From: Petrosia ficiformis
Lineage: Eukaryota > Porifera > Demospongiae > Haplosclerida > Petrosiidae
DNA length: 64,000 nt
NCBI GenBank assembly: GCA_947044365.1
Contig: OX345636.1
Location: 36,791,212-36,855,211, forward strand
Reading direction: 5' to 3'
Both the position numbers and the translations under genes were made by a program. Below, in pieces: positions 38,901-47,679 of the stretch (position 1 is its first letter; each line of letters starts with the position of its first letter). The notes beneath the pieces were generated by a model that searched no databases, was not told the origin of the DNA, and worked only from the letters and a program-made list of their open reading frames with translations.

Positions 38901-41261
38901 TTATCTCAAACATTTGACTTCAATTACTTTTAAGTGTGATATAATTATTTTAGTAGTGTGTGTTAAATACACTTTTACCTATACATAAGAGTACTGTTAA
39001 TGATAATTATATTTAGCACAAATTCTGCACAATATTATTTTTAATTAACTATTAGCCAATTTCCTTGGTAAAATCCTTTTATTTACTGCTTAGTGATAGT
39101 ACATTCTAATTGCTAATAAGACATAGCCACATGAATATTGTAGCCTAAATTAACAGCGATGGTATGGAATAAACGAATTCCAATTTTCATATTGTTCACC
39201 TCATCCTCATATTTCTGTAGATGAAGAATAATTTGAACAAAGATGTATTTGGCTCGTTCACATGAAACGTATGACTTCCAACTCTCCCCAATATAGTTAA
39301 TCAGCCGATCAGGTAGTTTGGTTTGACGGGTCAGAAGTTTACCGAACTCTATGTGAAAAAAGTTTACAAAAAACAAATCATCTACAGACACACTAAAACT
39401 AAAATAATTATTAGCACTGCCTTAGGAGTTCAACACAAAATAATTTACTGGCTCTCAGAGCTATCTTACATGTTGAATCAAAAGTGTGCTGCTAAACAAC
39501 ACTGCTTCCAACTCAATGCAGTAATGTCATTGAACTTTGTTTCAAATGTGATACATACCATTACAAATAGCTAGGTTATTGTAATTAAGGGGCAAATTTG
39601 AGTTACCATGATCCAACATATACGTACACATTTCTTTACTGAAGTAAACATCAACACATATTTTTAGTGTAATTATGGCATTAACTGTATGGCAGTGTTT
39701 AGTTATATGATGTCACATTCTATTATGATAGCAACATCCACACTACTTTCTTCATATTATGTACATAGCTTTATAACATATACTAGGATTACTCAATAAT
39801 ATTCCTTTATGTAAGGAGAGGTTTTATGTAAAACAATGTAAGCTTCTAAAATTTTAAATCATTAAACATCCATTTAATAAATTATGTCTACTGTAGACAT
39901 GTTTTATTCAAACTCACTAGAGAAACGAGAGTTATGTTGCTTTTGAGGTTCAGAGAATTCTTCCGTTTTTACAAATACATTACGTTCTGAAAGGCATAAT
40001 TCATGGATACGTCTACCATCTGTCTTTTTGACAACATAAATTGGAATGTTGTATTGCATCAAATCAATAGTTGTTGTTAATAGCTCAGATTTTTCATCTG
40101 GATTGACTACTATACAAGCTACACAGGATTGAGATGAACACTTCTGCAATATCTTCTGTAAGCAATCGTCATTATCGTAGGTAGAAATTAACACTGCAAA
40201 ACCTTCGTAAGCTCCATGATCAAGTAGACGAACAGGATTCCATTGAATTATACTATTCTCACTTGCCAGTGAGCTACTTTGGATGCAAGTGATATTAAAT
40301 TTCTTCTCTCGTGCTTTGACCAACATAACTAATAGTAGAAACATGAAAATATGTAATATACATTATCGGTCTTACAGGAGCATATAATACAGTACATATT
40401 AGAAGGAAACATGCCTATACTATTATACTGTAACATCAGAGTTTAAAAAACAAACAGAAAACGAATATAGTTGAATGTTCTTAGTAAACACCTGAAAATG
40501 GTTTGTCATTCATTAGTTGGTGATATCAACTATAATTATTATTAATATACACTGTTAGTAGATAAAATTATCAAAACATAGTGCACACACACACAGTGTA
40601 TTTATACATGATATCTATAGTAAGTAAAGTATGGGGGTGCCAGTATAACCAGAATAGTTGACAACACAAATATATGAAATACTTAGCCTATATAACTATA
40701 TTATAAGGTTTCTTTGTCTATGGCATACAAGTATCATATGGATGGTAAAGGTACAGAGATCAAATGTTCTTGATTTTTTGTGTCATGGTGGTACACAAAT
40801 CAATTCTTAAAGAAAACAAGAATGAGATATATACCATCATTAGCATAGAAATCAAGCTCTTTATTATAATACATCTGTAGAAAATAACTTTATGTCTAAC
40901 AGAATTGAAGCATGTTCCCAAATATTCAATCAGTGATGACACCTCTCAAACTTTACTGTAAACTTGATAATACATGTAATATGAGAATGAAGGGGATAAG
41001 CCTGATTAAGAAATTCAAATTTATATCCAATGCAGAAATAATGTTGCCATAATGTATTGCATAAATAAAAGTTCTTTAATTAAAACTAATACAAACATGA
41101 TATTATTATTTGCATCTAGCTCTATACATTAATTAAGATTAAAATATTTCCTGATTGATAACAGTGTGTGTTTGTTACCACTAACCTAGGTAATGTCCAT
41201 CATATACACTTGTGGGTTCCTTTTCTTGTTCATGACACTTTCTCGGCAGTCGAGCTGCCAT
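7795..41261 (-). CDS. Giant multi-exon gene, RNF213/mysterin-like N-terminal half (partial)
   Basis: Exons were placed by hand from GT-AG sites: 41261-41186, 41001-40964 (tentative), 40874-40835, 40328-39918, 39348-39200, 36081-35954, 32949-32824, 31159-31026, then 29102-29034, 27578-27400, 23582-23411, 22231-22022, 21884-21786, 21440-21337, 21046-20806, 20744-20682, 15914-15355, 8966-7904, 7851-7795. Phases agree at every join except 31026 to 29102, where at least one exon is missing. Total is about 1306 residues of alpha-helical sequence with no stop. Helix patterns such as NLLKSGSISYNTLKTL and VKGNITLKDMQLELSKD resemble, from memory, the stalk of RNF213, at about the right distance from the start. 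No AAA+ or RING part is seen, so the gene continues left or is truncated. The exon chain is well supported; the family name is inference. Confidence 0.6.
9018..9350. repeat. Hairpin MITE copy 1 (diverged)
   Basis: It starts CAAGAATAATAAAAACG and carries TATGCAAACAAGG and AAACCACTTC-ATA. It then mirrors itself as TATATGGAAGTGGTGTGTTAATTTG ... GCATACTTTTGGCC. The same palindrome occurs at 17278 (half), 23086-23381 and 43369-43674. Confidence 0.75.
9351..10540. other. Intron sequence of the giant gene, nothing recognised
   Basis: AT-rich, with no open frame of note and no clear repeat structure except short (AT)n near 9810. Confidence 0.5.
10540..11180 (+). pseudogene. Penelope-like reverse transcriptase relic
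   Basis: Plus-strand frames give HLVYNLSPLFSNTSFCVKTS, then PDDKIFVFFNATSLFTSSP, matching the LVSFDVVSLFT region seen in Penelope-like RTs. After stops, FGTAMGSHF matches the GTAMGSP motif. All frames are interrupted. It lies antisense inside the giant gene's intron. Family assignment is by remembered motifs. Confidence 0.55.
11181..12600. other. Intron sequence, nothing recognised
   Basis: No coding pattern. A short repeated motif (GTATGTTGGCT) occurs twice near 11980-12010. Confidence 0.4.
12619..14940 (+). pseudogene. pogo/Tigger-like transposase relic with C-terminal PHD-like finger
   Basis: The N-terminus has a psq-type helix-turn-helix (KKSKRKQWTNEQRIAAMEAV ... GVQKTTLKNRLSGRV). The DDE core follows: LYNVDETGMPLDPK, GRKGQIIFVACGNA, FLLLDG, then TTHETQPLDCGVFSPLKSHW, the typical DDE_1 end. 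A low-complexity Lys-rich stretch (14450-14700) is followed by a Cys4-His-Cys3-like finger at 14765-14940: ECCMCFGTYD, then after a frame break ECIYCACGRWSHEDC and CPFCLDIL. Stops and shifts at about 13050, 13440, 13550, 13800 and 14030 make it dead. An AATAAA lies at 15047. It is antisense in an intron. No TIRs were found with confidence. Confidence 0.8.
15355..15914 (-). CDS. RNF213-like gene, internal 560-bp exon
   Basis: The exon opens after TTTTTTTATAG (acceptor) with GLQNVNVINSLTLVESIL and ends at a GTAAGATTC donor in phase 2, exactly the phase needed by the next exon at 8966. The exon reads about 186 residues without a stop, including RFACGVLKLFATKV and KCEDLGNLLKSGSISYNTL. The 6.4-kb intron that follows contains the pogo-like and Penelope-like relics. 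Confidence 0.75.
15915..17277. other. Intron sequence with short repeats
   Basis: Contains a (CA)n tract near 16590 and a tandem duplicate GGCATGCAAAGAAT at about 16786-16812. No gene is seen. Confidence 0.5.
17278..17445. repeat. Hairpin MITE copy 2 (one arm only)
   Basis: Carries CAAGAATAATAAAAACATTT, GGACGTCAAAACCCAAAAAG, AAATTAAACAAATCACTTC and ACCCTACATAAGTACTTA, i.e. the left arm and loop of the MITE at 43369. The right arm is missing. Confidence 0.8.
17590..18250 (-). pseudogene. Penelope-like reverse transcriptase relic
   Basis: The minus strand reads LTIGSPTYQLAKELSRILSP near 18190-18120, then KNSTHFVNRISNVLIKEDD, MVSFTMVPI and finally RYVDDTFVLWQHGDNHLEVL near 17755-17690. This is the YVDD active-site block of Penelope-type RTs. 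Frames are interrupted. It resembles the relic at 10.5 kb but lies in the opposite orientation. Confidence 0.6.
18690..18913 (-). repeat. 5' fragment of the ~1.1-kb Helitron-like repeat
   Basis: On the minus strand it starts TCAGACAGTACGGCAGTACT and continues GGGATGGCACGAAAAAAAA and GATGAGCTGAAATCTCTGG, matching 42503-42735. It is truncated after the AAACTGACAAAATCTTCATA block. It shares the same 5' terminus and the preceding A with the full copies. Confidence 0.8.
18914..20250. other. Intron sequence, nothing recognised
   Basis: No supported gene. AT-rich with short fortuitous open frames. Confidence 0.4.
20250..20540. repeat. C-tract repeat (dispersed-repeat-like)
   Basis: Bounded by C7-C9 runs (TTGCCCCCCCTTGGGAATTTGG at the left, TCGCCCCCCCCCAAAG and TTTTGCCCCCCCCCTTC at the right). 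It contains CCCAGGGGGAGCATACCCCC. Base use is unlike the surroundings. It looks like a fragment of a dispersed repeat; the class is not known to me. Confidence 0.5.
20682..22231 (-). CDS. RNF213-like gene, cluster of five exons
   Basis: Five exons are separated by short introns: 22231-22022 (GIGFIIAVEKFMKNSN... to AIKQK), 21884-21786 (LCMKFRESLKFLEPHQF...), 21440-21337 (IFMDYFKNCEIIVEEDD...), 21046-20806 (NPPGKWSDIMVFFEMV... to LSTFI) and 20744-20682 (RLPTRDTTNSFQWLVCRV). All boundaries use AG acceptors and GT donors and the phases run 0-0-0-2-0-0. The 63-bp exon is read in a frame different from the longest local open frame, which is why splice logic was needed. Confidence 0.75.
22298..23381 (+). 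mobile_element. Helitron-like non-autonomous element, copy A (1.08 kb)
   Basis: It begins TCAGAGAGTACAGTAGTGCTC after an A and ends ATTATTCTTG before a T, with no target duplication. Its last ~296 bp are the palindromic hairpin (about 23086-23381). It aligns end to end with the copy at 42503-43674. It lies in the intron between the exons 23582-23411 and 22231-22022. Confidence 0.7.
23411..29102 (-). CDS. RNF213-like gene, three exons spread over 5.7 kb
   Basis: Exons 29102-29034 (TILKEAGGLKSELQKQWGTH), 27578-27400 (YADKINYCQCTSASSHIQGL... to CTLLEA) and 23582-23411 (NVLLTLPKQLEYDWKTDFL... to GHWRGMITE) join in phase (0, 0, 2). They then lead in phase 0 into the cluster at 22231. A Cys-rich stretch (YCQCTSASS) is present, but no zinc-finger family is recognised. 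Confidence 0.7.
24093..24270 (+). repeat. tRNA-derived SINE-like sequence
   Basis: TAGTAGCTCAGATGATAATG resembles a pol III A box. GGTCTTGGCTTCACATCTGG is a degraded B box. These are followed by TGTCTCCATTCG and GTACTGGACTGGACTACTGG. The tail motif recurs at 27060-27125 in reverse. It is not a functional tRNA: the acceptor stem does not pair. Confidence 0.5.
24690..25250 (-). pseudogene. Gypsy-type integrase fragment, degraded
   Basis: The minus strand gives NTIAYHHQTDGLVDNFNRIL (25010-24950), matching the YHPQTDGLVERFN block around the catalytic Glu of integrase. Further on it gives GDGVMVYLPHETTKK (about 24840-24785), matching the C-terminal extension. Many stops. It is a retroelement fragment different from the Gmr1-type copy at 1-3.6 kb. 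Confidence 0.65.
25250..25950. other. Intron sequence, nothing recognised
   Basis: No coding or repeat pattern could be supported. Confidence 0.4.
25950..26620 (+). pseudogene. MULE-type transposase relic with SWIM zinc finger
   Basis: The open stretch 26097-26510 reads CPHEPFTKNANESINVILKN, the E-containing end of a MULE-like core. After a stop, 26520-26620 reads SCDTSRPNWKLLGLCSHSIA, a SWIM finger (C-x-C..C-x-H pattern) with the first Cys pair altered. Upstream, frames around 25990-26090 give GIRAFGEQVLAQALGKAF and RCLQFF, resembling the region just before it. Interrupted, so dead. No terminal repeats were found. Confidence 0.6.
27055..27130 (-). repeat. SINE-like tail fragment
   Basis: Reverse complement contains GGTGTCTCCATTCGCTGGAC and TGGACTACCAGACTG, shared with the sequence at 24150-24205. 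Confidence 0.5.
27579..29033. other. Intron sequence, nothing recognised
   Basis: Contains a (TA)n run at about 27820 and no identifiable gene or repeat. Confidence 0.4.
29400..29800. repeat. Dispersed ~390-bp repeat, copy 1
   Basis: Shares with 33418-33810 the blocks CACTTCAATTGTACTT, TTTCAAGCT-TGATTTGACA, TAACTTTAAAAC, TTTTGATCCTTG, GAAGTCTGCT and CACTATGATT. Both end in TCTGCTCCACCTATGCAGGC-like sequence. The end block recurs in reverse at 50620-50690. Confidence 0.8.
29801..30838. other. Intron sequence; may hide an unplaced exon
   Basis: The phase gap between exons 31159-31026 and 29102-29034 means an exon should lie here. The best candidate (about 30290-30200, minus) reads RKWYLHAQDQIEDIQTGHYY before a GTAAGT donor, but its phases do not fit either neighbour. 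Confidence 0.3.
30839..31003. repeat. Hairpin MITE with ~60-bp arms
   Basis: TGTCTAGATAATACCTTTTT...GACAAATATGAT (30839-30896) is mirrored by ATCATATTTGTCTTTTAAAA...CAATTAGCTAGACA (30941-31003) around a (TA)n loop. Its right arm ends only about 25 bp downstream of the exon donor at 31026. Confidence 0.75.
31026..41261 (-). CDS. RNF213-like gene, 5' exons with proposed start codon
   Basis: The proposed start at 41261 reads MAARLPRKCHEQEKEPTSVY and splices at GTTAGT. A 38-bp exon (41001-40964, weak GTTTAC donor) is tentative. Exon 40874-40835 reads MYYNKELDFYAND. Exon 40328-39918 (137 codons, e.g. GAYEGFAVLISTYDNDDCL) ends at a strong GTGAGT donor just before an in-frame stop, so the open frame's tail is intronic. 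Exons 39348-39200, 36081-35954, 32949-32824 and 31159-31026 follow, every split codon matching. The 31026 donor (phase 1) does not match 29102 (phase 0). A possible missing exon with RKWYLHAQDQIEDIQ lies near 30290-30200, but its phase does not fit. Confidence 0.65.
31305..31610. repeat. Dispersed repeat R3, copy 1
   Basis: Shares with 37825-38315 the blocks TATGATTGCTTTATGGTGTCC, ATCATGGCTGACTTT-TCATGC and, further on, GCCCATTAATTGACCG. A shorter match lies at about 36605-36720. Confidence 0.7.
31611..32823. other. Intron sequence, nothing recognised
   Basis: AT-rich with (AT)n at 32058-32092. No supported gene. Confidence 0.4.
33418..33810. repeat. Dispersed ~390-bp repeat, copy 2
   Basis: Matches 29400-29800 over its length with scattered substitutions and small gaps. 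Confidence 0.8.
34490..34932. repeat. Palindromic MITE with ~120-bp arms
   Basis: The left arm includes ACCAAACAAATATATTACAA, AACCAAACGTTTCAATAGC and TAACTGCTATCTT. The right arm includes AAGATAGCAGTTAGCTATCG, AAATGTTTGGTTTTTGCAAT and ATATTTGTTTGGTGAAATAT. The loop is about 190 bp. Confidence 0.8.
34933..35953. other. Intron sequence, nothing recognised
   Basis: No gene or repeat could be supported. Confidence 0.4.
36082..37420. other. Intron sequence with weak repeat matches
   Basis: Contains the short R3 match near 36605-36720 and fortuitous open frames only. Confidence 0.4.
37425..37680. repeat. Dispersed repeat R4, copy 1
   Basis: Shares AAATTACAATTATTGGATTATAATT, TATTCCTTGCATCTGTACTTA and AATTGGTTATTTTAACAATT with 38445-38690. 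The last two blocks recur at 46010-46075. Confidence 0.75.
37825..38315. repeat. Dispersed repeat R3, copy 2, with an inserted MITE fragment
   Basis: R3 sequence on both sides of an inserted block at about 37926-38020 that reads TAGCAGGTAGTTTTGGCGAA ... AAAATCGCCAAAATTAATTCCTGCCA, a short palindromic MITE. Confidence 0.65.
38445..38690. repeat. Dispersed repeat R4, copy 2
   Basis: Matches 37425-37680. A third partial match lies in the loop of the large palindrome (46010-46075). Confidence 0.75.
38691..39199. other. Intron sequence, nothing recognised
   Basis: AT-rich, no supported feature. Confidence 0.4.
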
Positions 41262-41424
41262 TGTGGTCGAAACGCTGTGGAATGTCTAATCTAATTAAAA
41301 GTTGCCGAATTAGAGTCAATTATCGGACACCACCCATACTCGGAAGCTATAGGGCTCTCTCTACCACTGCAACTGGAATTAATACACAATAATAAGAAAG
41401 TATACTAAGTATTATCCCTGATTA
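41262..41424 (-). promoter_or_regulatory. Proposed promoter / 5' UTR of the giant gene
   Basis: The 163 bp between the proposed start codon and the edge of the large palindrome. No TATA box is clear. The role is inferred from position only. Confidence 0.35.
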
Positions 41425-41984
41425 GAGGTATTAAGGTGATCAAATTCAGGCTTCAGATCCGACTTAAGGATCAATCATCGAGACGTGGATATATTACAGC
41501 TCGTCCCAGCCACACCCACTAGTTTAATTGTTAAGCTAAGCTGCAGATGTACCTCAACGGTTGTGTCACTCGTTTTTCTCTTCACTGATCTCTTGTTCTT
41601 CACTGTGTTGCAGAATAGTTGCATGGAATATTAACAATGAAAGAATAATGGTAGTTTCTAAGTTGAGAAACTTTAATTTGCTGCTTTGTTATACACGATT
41701 CTACCCTGATTTAAAGGTACATTATACTCAATATTTAATGTAGTTATCATCTAGCTGTGTAATGCATTAGCACATTAGACATTAGTATCTATAGTGATCA
41801 CATCTAAAGATCTTTTAATTTGTACACTAAACGTAAAGTGAAACTATACAGATTTTTGCTAGTTTCTATGTCCATTGATCCCTAACTGGATTTCCTTTTA
41901 AATGTACATTATACTGAATAACTCTATTTAATTGTACGTGTCTCCACGCCCTGTTGTTCACTGTACCTCAACTGATCACATATT

Positions 41985-44640
41985 TAAAGCGACAGAAGAT
42001 AAGGATCATTGGTAATGTAGCTAAGGATCTTTCCTAGTTTTTAGGTTTTAATCATCCCTAATTGGATTTAATTTTAAAGGTGAATTATACTGAATAACTC
42101 CATTTAATTGTGTGTCTCTCCAAGCCCAATTGTTCACTGTATAATAGACTGGTAATAGTATTTAATAGTGATGGAAGATAAGTATCTTTAGTAATGAAGC
42201 TAAGGATCTTTGCTAGTTTCTAGGTTCTAATCATCCCTTTTTGGATTCCATTTTAAAGGTGAATTATACTGAATAATTACAGTTTATATGTGTCTCTCCA
42301 AGCCCAATTGTTCACTGTATAATAGACTGGTAATCGTATTTAATAGTGATGGAAGATAGTAATGAAGCTAAGGATCTTTCCTAGTTTTTAGGTTTTAATC
42401 ATCCCTAATAGGATTTCATTTTAAAGGTGCATTATACTGAATAACTCCATTTAATTGTGTGTCTCTCCAAGCCCAATTGTTCACTGTATAATAGACTGGT
42501 AATCAGAGAGTACGGTAGTACTCTCTATGTAGGGATGGCACGGAAAAAAAATGGCCGCCCATGCATTTCAATTGCAAGTGATGAGCTGAAATCTCTGGTA
42601 ATATATACACATAAGTTTCTATACACACATGCCTGTTTATATCTAGTGTTTTTATGACTACCAATACCTTCTAGATGGCCGAAGATTATTGTTAAGGTAG
42701 AGAACCGGCGAGTGGCAAAACTGGCAAAATCTTCATCATAATTATTATTATTAATATTATTATTTTCCAGACAAATCATTTTTTTGTTTGTTGACCTATC
42801 ACGATGATTCTAGCACCATTCCCGTCGCATTTATAATAAAATTCTGGTCGTAAAGTATCGAGATGATATCTTCAGATACTATGAAAGAAGACAGTCTCAA
42901 CGACTACAAAGATTTGATCTGGAATTGGACGCCATTTTCCTAAGTGGAATTTAATTACGCATGCGCATTTGTATACTCTTAACATGGAAGCTGAAAAGGT
43001 GGAAGTGTTTGGCATTGTAATAACATTTGTGAGTTTGTGAGCAAATACTAATAATGAATATAATAATTATTAATATTAAAGCAATTGTATAATAATATTC
43101 TATACTATGATAAGCATTGGAATACTGAATGATTGACACAGTGACTGACACTACTTCTTGTAGGACTGCAGACAGTGATGTAAGTGAATAGAGAATATAC
43201 ATCATCTGTAAGTGAAAGAGAATGATAATCAATACATAAACAAAAGACTGACCTTCATTGATGAACAAATTTTAATGCATTTTTGATTGCATGATTTCAT
43301 AATGATATATAGTATTTCTGCAATCTACAAAAAAACATTCACATCGTTTAGAAAAAAATCAATGAAAACAAGAATAATAAAAAACATTTTCAATAAAAAT
43401 GAAAGAAGATGTAGGGATGTCAAAACCCAAAAAGCAAGCAAACAAGGTTGGGAAGCTAACTTAGGACCCAAAATTAAACAAACCACTTCCATATAACCCT
43501 ACATAATTACAGCTCTTTGTACAGAGGTGTAAGCACTTATGTAGGGTTATATGGAAGTGGTTTGTTTAATTTTGGGTCCTAAGTTAGCTTCCCAACCTTG
43601 TTTGCTTGCTTTTTGGGTTTTGACATCCTTACATCTTCTTTCATTTTTATTGAAAATGTTTTTTATTATTCTTGTAGTATTTAATAGTGATGGAAAATAA
43701 GGTTCGTTGGTAATGAAGCTAAGGATCTTTTCTAGTTTCTATGTTTTCATCATCCCTAATTGGATTTCATTTTAATGGTGAATTATACTAAATAATTACA
43801 ACTTATATGTGTCTATCCAAGCCCAATTGTTCACTGTATAACAGATTAGTAATAGTATTTAATAGTGATGGAAGATAAGTATCTTTAGTAATGAAGCTAA
43901 GGATCTTTGCTAGTTTCTAGGTTCTAATCATTCCTGATTGGATTTCATTTTAAAGGTGAATTATAGTGAATAATTACAATTTATATGTTTCTCTCCAAGC
44001 CCAATTGTTCACTGTATAATAGACTGGTAATAGTATTTAATAGTGATGGAAAATAAGGTTCGTTGGTAATGAAGCTAAGGATCTTTTCTAGTTTCTATGT
44101 TTTCATCATCCCTAATTGGATTTCATTTTAATGGTGAATTATACTAAATAATTACAACTTATATGTGTCTATCCAAGCCCAATTGTTCACTGTATAACAA
44201 ATTAGTAATAGTATTTAATTGTGATGGAAAATAAGGATCGTTGGTAATGAAGCTAAGGATCTTTGCTAGTTTCTATGTTTTAATCATCCCTAATTGGATT
44301 TTATTATTATACTGAATAACTCCATTTAATTGTGTGTCTCTCCAAGCCCAATTGTTCACTGTATAATAGACTGGTAATTGTAATTAATAGTGATGGAAAA
44401 TAAAGATCGTTGGTAATGAAGCTAAGGATCTTTGCTAGTTTCTATGTTTTAGTCATCCCTAATTGGATTTTATTATTATACTGAATAACTCCATTTAATT
44501 GTGGGTCTCTCCAAGACCAATTGTTCACTGTACCTCACTGATCACAGTATTTAAAGTAACAGAAGATAAGGATCTTTGGTAATGAAGCTAAGGATATTTG
44601 CTAGTTTCTATGTTCAAATCATGCAGAATTGGATTTCAGT
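41985..44640. repeat. ~178-bp tandem repeat in the left palindrome arm
   Basis: About eight units, each with AATGAAGCTAAGGATCTTTG, CTAGTTTCTATGTTTTAATC, ATCCCTAATTGGATTTCATT and TCCAAGCCCAATTGTTCACT. Units start near 41985, 42165, 42340, 43676, 43854, 44031, 44209 and 44376, the series being interrupted by the 42503-43674 insertion. Neighbouring units at 43676 and 44031 are almost identical, which suggests recent unequal exchange. Confidence 0.85.
42503..43674 (+). mobile_element. Helitron-like non-autonomous element, copy B (1.17 kb)
   Basis: Inserted in a satellite unit. The uninterrupted unit reads GGTAATAGTATTTAATAG. Here GGTAA is followed by the insert (TCAGAGAGTACGGTAGTAC ... TTATTATTCTTG), then TAGTATTTAATAG. 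The insertion is therefore exactly between A and T, with 5' TC and no duplication, as for Helitrons. The 3' end is CTTG rather than CTRR. The last 306 bp (43369-43674) form a near-perfect palindrome with a ~30-bp loop. It is absent from the right arm of the large palindrome. Confidence 0.75.
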
Positions 44641-45902
44641 TGTCTTCATAGTATCATAGAGTGTGACATAATTTCATTTAAGGATCTTTGACATTTCCTT
44701 AAGTATCGATTTATCCTAATTTGATGCTCTTGTCAACTCATTTGATTGTGTATATCTTCAACCCCTGTTGTTCTCTGTATCGAATATGGAAGGTATTTCA
44801 TAGTTTCTAAATCACAGCTAATTGTCTTTGCCAGTTCTTATGTTGCATTCATCCCCTGTTTTCTATGTTCTCTGTTAGTTTTTCTCTTGCAAATATTTAT
44901 CTAGTGTCAGTTTAAAATGTTGTTTTAAATTAAATTTTCTCAGCTTCTATCTGGAATCATCTGTTAATTAGAGGTTCTAAAATCAGCTGCTCTTTTATTG
45001 AAGTAATGGTTACTTTGATGGATTGTTATGACATGTTGTGATGGAGTATTAAAAGCAAACAAGCTTTTTCTATCATGAAATGGTATGATAGCCCAACAAA
45101 TAACTAAAAATATTCAGAATTACAACACTTCAGAATATTTTTTGGGGTACAGAAATGCATTTATTAATTACATATGTGAAGTCATGCACTTGTTAAATAC
45201 TATTTTTAAATTAAAGAATCTATCCATTGTATGTGTGTGAGCACTATTAATCATTTGTGTTTATCTTTCTCTCTATCTGATATTTCTTCAAGCCTTCCAT
45301 AATTATATTTTGATCTCTTCATCAAATGTCACTCATAGTTTTCTACTTTAACATAATTATTTTCTAAAATCAACATCCATAGGTCTACACCGGGATACCC
45401 TTTTTCTAGACTTGCAATGGCAATAATTATTCTAGCTAGTTTGTGAAATAATGTATATATATTGCAGTCAAAGTAGGTAAAAAAAAAAGCAAACAGAGTA
45501 GACTGAACTCAATAATTACATTTAATTGTATGCATTTTCAACTCTTCTTGTTTGCTGAATATTAATCATAGTCTGGTGAAGAAGGACTGGACTTTGAGAC
45601 ACACACGCAATTACTGAATGTAAATATTGAGTATAAAGTTTCACGTTTACAAAATTATCAAGTTTGGAATGATGAGAATATAGAAACCAGTAATGATTGC
45701 TAGCTTCAGTTTAGAAACTACCAAACATCCTAAAATTCAGTCACTATTACTACTGCACTTTATCACAATCAGATTAAGTGACATAATATTACGATCTTTG
45801 GTATTTTCTGAAATTAAAGGATCTTAACTGAAGCCGAATCCTGAAGCAGAATGATTAAAAGTGGGTGTAACTTGAAAACAATACATAAAATGTCAAAATA
45901 TG

Positions 45903-46420
45903 CACTATATACTGCTTCAACTATTGGAATAAATGGTATTAAGAATGTGTGAATTCATAACAATCTGAATAACTGACTAATTGACAGCTAATAACCTGAA
46001 TAACTGACATTTTGTTAATCCTTGCAACTGTACTAACCAATTAAAGAGTTATTTTAACAATTTTGTTTTTGCAGTGAAGCAATTGGTATATGTTATGTTG
46101 GTTCTAATGCCACGAGAAACCCTCGAAAACACTGTGAATGTCTAAACACTTATGGGCACAACACCCAAATTATAAGTGGTACATACATAATAAGCAGAAA
46201 ACCATGGTCCGAATATATGAAATCAGGGTATCAATGTCAGAAGTTGTAACTACTGTCAGCCATTTACTTTCTAATTTCATACTTTTGCCGGAGCTGAAGT
46301 TATATATGATTGAAAAGGGTTGCTTCTGAATGTTACTCAAAATCATGAAATCAGAAAGTAAAACCCTGACTGTCACTCCACTTACTGATATGGTATTGTA
46401 TTGTATTTATTATTGAGTTC
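45903..46420. other. Loop of the large palindrome
   Basis: Unpaired centre. It contains the R4 fragment (46010-46075) and GGTTCTAATGCCACGAGAAACCC, which recurs near 46575. No gene is seen. Confidence 0.6.
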
Positions 46421-47679
46421 ATATTTTGATGTATCGTTTTCAAGTTACACCCACATTTAATCATTCCGCTCTAGGATTCAGCTTCACTTATAGGCTTTGT
46501 ACATAAACTACATATTTGAGACCATCACAATCCATGAAATCGTATCTACTGAAGCAATTGGCATATATTAGGTTGGTTCTAATGTCACGAGAAACCCTAT
46601 ATAGAAACCAATCAAGACACATTAGATCCTTTAATTTCAGAAAATACCAAAGATCCTAATATTATGTCACTTAATCTGATTGTGATAAAGTGCAGTAGTA
46701 ATAGTGACTGAATTTTAGGGTGTTTGGTAGTTTCTAAACTGAAGCTAGCAATCATTACTGGTTTCTATATTCTCATCATTCCAAACTTGATTATTTTGTA
46801 AACGTGAAACTTTATACTCAATATTTACATTCAGTAATTGCGTGTGTGTCTCAAAGTCCAGTCGTTCTTCACCAGACTATGATTAATATTCAGCAAACAA
46901 GAAGAGTTGAAAATGCGTACAATTAAATGTAATTATTGAGTTCAATCTACTCTGTTTGCTTTTTTTTTACCTACTTTGACTGTAATATATATACATTATT
47001 TCACAAACTAGCTAGAATAATTATTGCCATTGCAAGTCTAGAAAAAGGGTATCCCGGTGTAGACCTATGGATGTTGATTTTAGAAAATAATTATGTTAAA
47101 GTAGAAAACTATGAGTGACATTTGATGAAGAGATCAAAATATAATTATGGAAGGCTTGAAGAAATATCAGATGGAGAGAAAGATAAACACAAATGATTCA
47201 ATAGTGCTCACACACATACAATGGATAGATTCTTTAATTTAAAAATGGTATTTAACAAGTACATGACTTCACATATGTAATTAATAAATGCATTTCTGTA
47301 CCCCAAAAAATATTCTGAAGTGTTGTAATTCTGAATATTTGTAGTTATTTGTTGGGCTATCATACCATTTCATGATAGAAAAAGCTTGTTTGCTTTTAAT
47401 ACTCCATCACAACATGGCATAACAATCCATCAAAGTAACCATTACTTCAATAAAAGAGCAGCTGATTTTAGAACCTCTAATTAACAGGTGATTCCAGATA
47501 GAAGCTGAGAAAATTTAATTTAAAACAACATTTTAAACTGACACTAGATAAATATTTGCAAGAGAAAAACTAACAGAGAACATAGAAAACAGGGGATGAA
47601 TGCAACATAAGAACTGGCAAAGACAATTATCATAGAGTGTGAAATTATGTCACACTCTATGATACTATGAAGACATCTA

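Noticed and set aside
39904..40344. A stand-alone secreted protein starting MFLLLVMLVKA with a signal-peptide-like start
   Set aside because: An AG acceptor sits inside the apparent signal peptide and a strong GTGAGT donor lies just before the stop. Phases match exons on both sides, so this is an internal exon of the giant gene.
41168..41392. A plus-strand 74-residue gene
   Set aside because: It overlaps the proposed first exon of the giant gene on the other strand and shows no domain.
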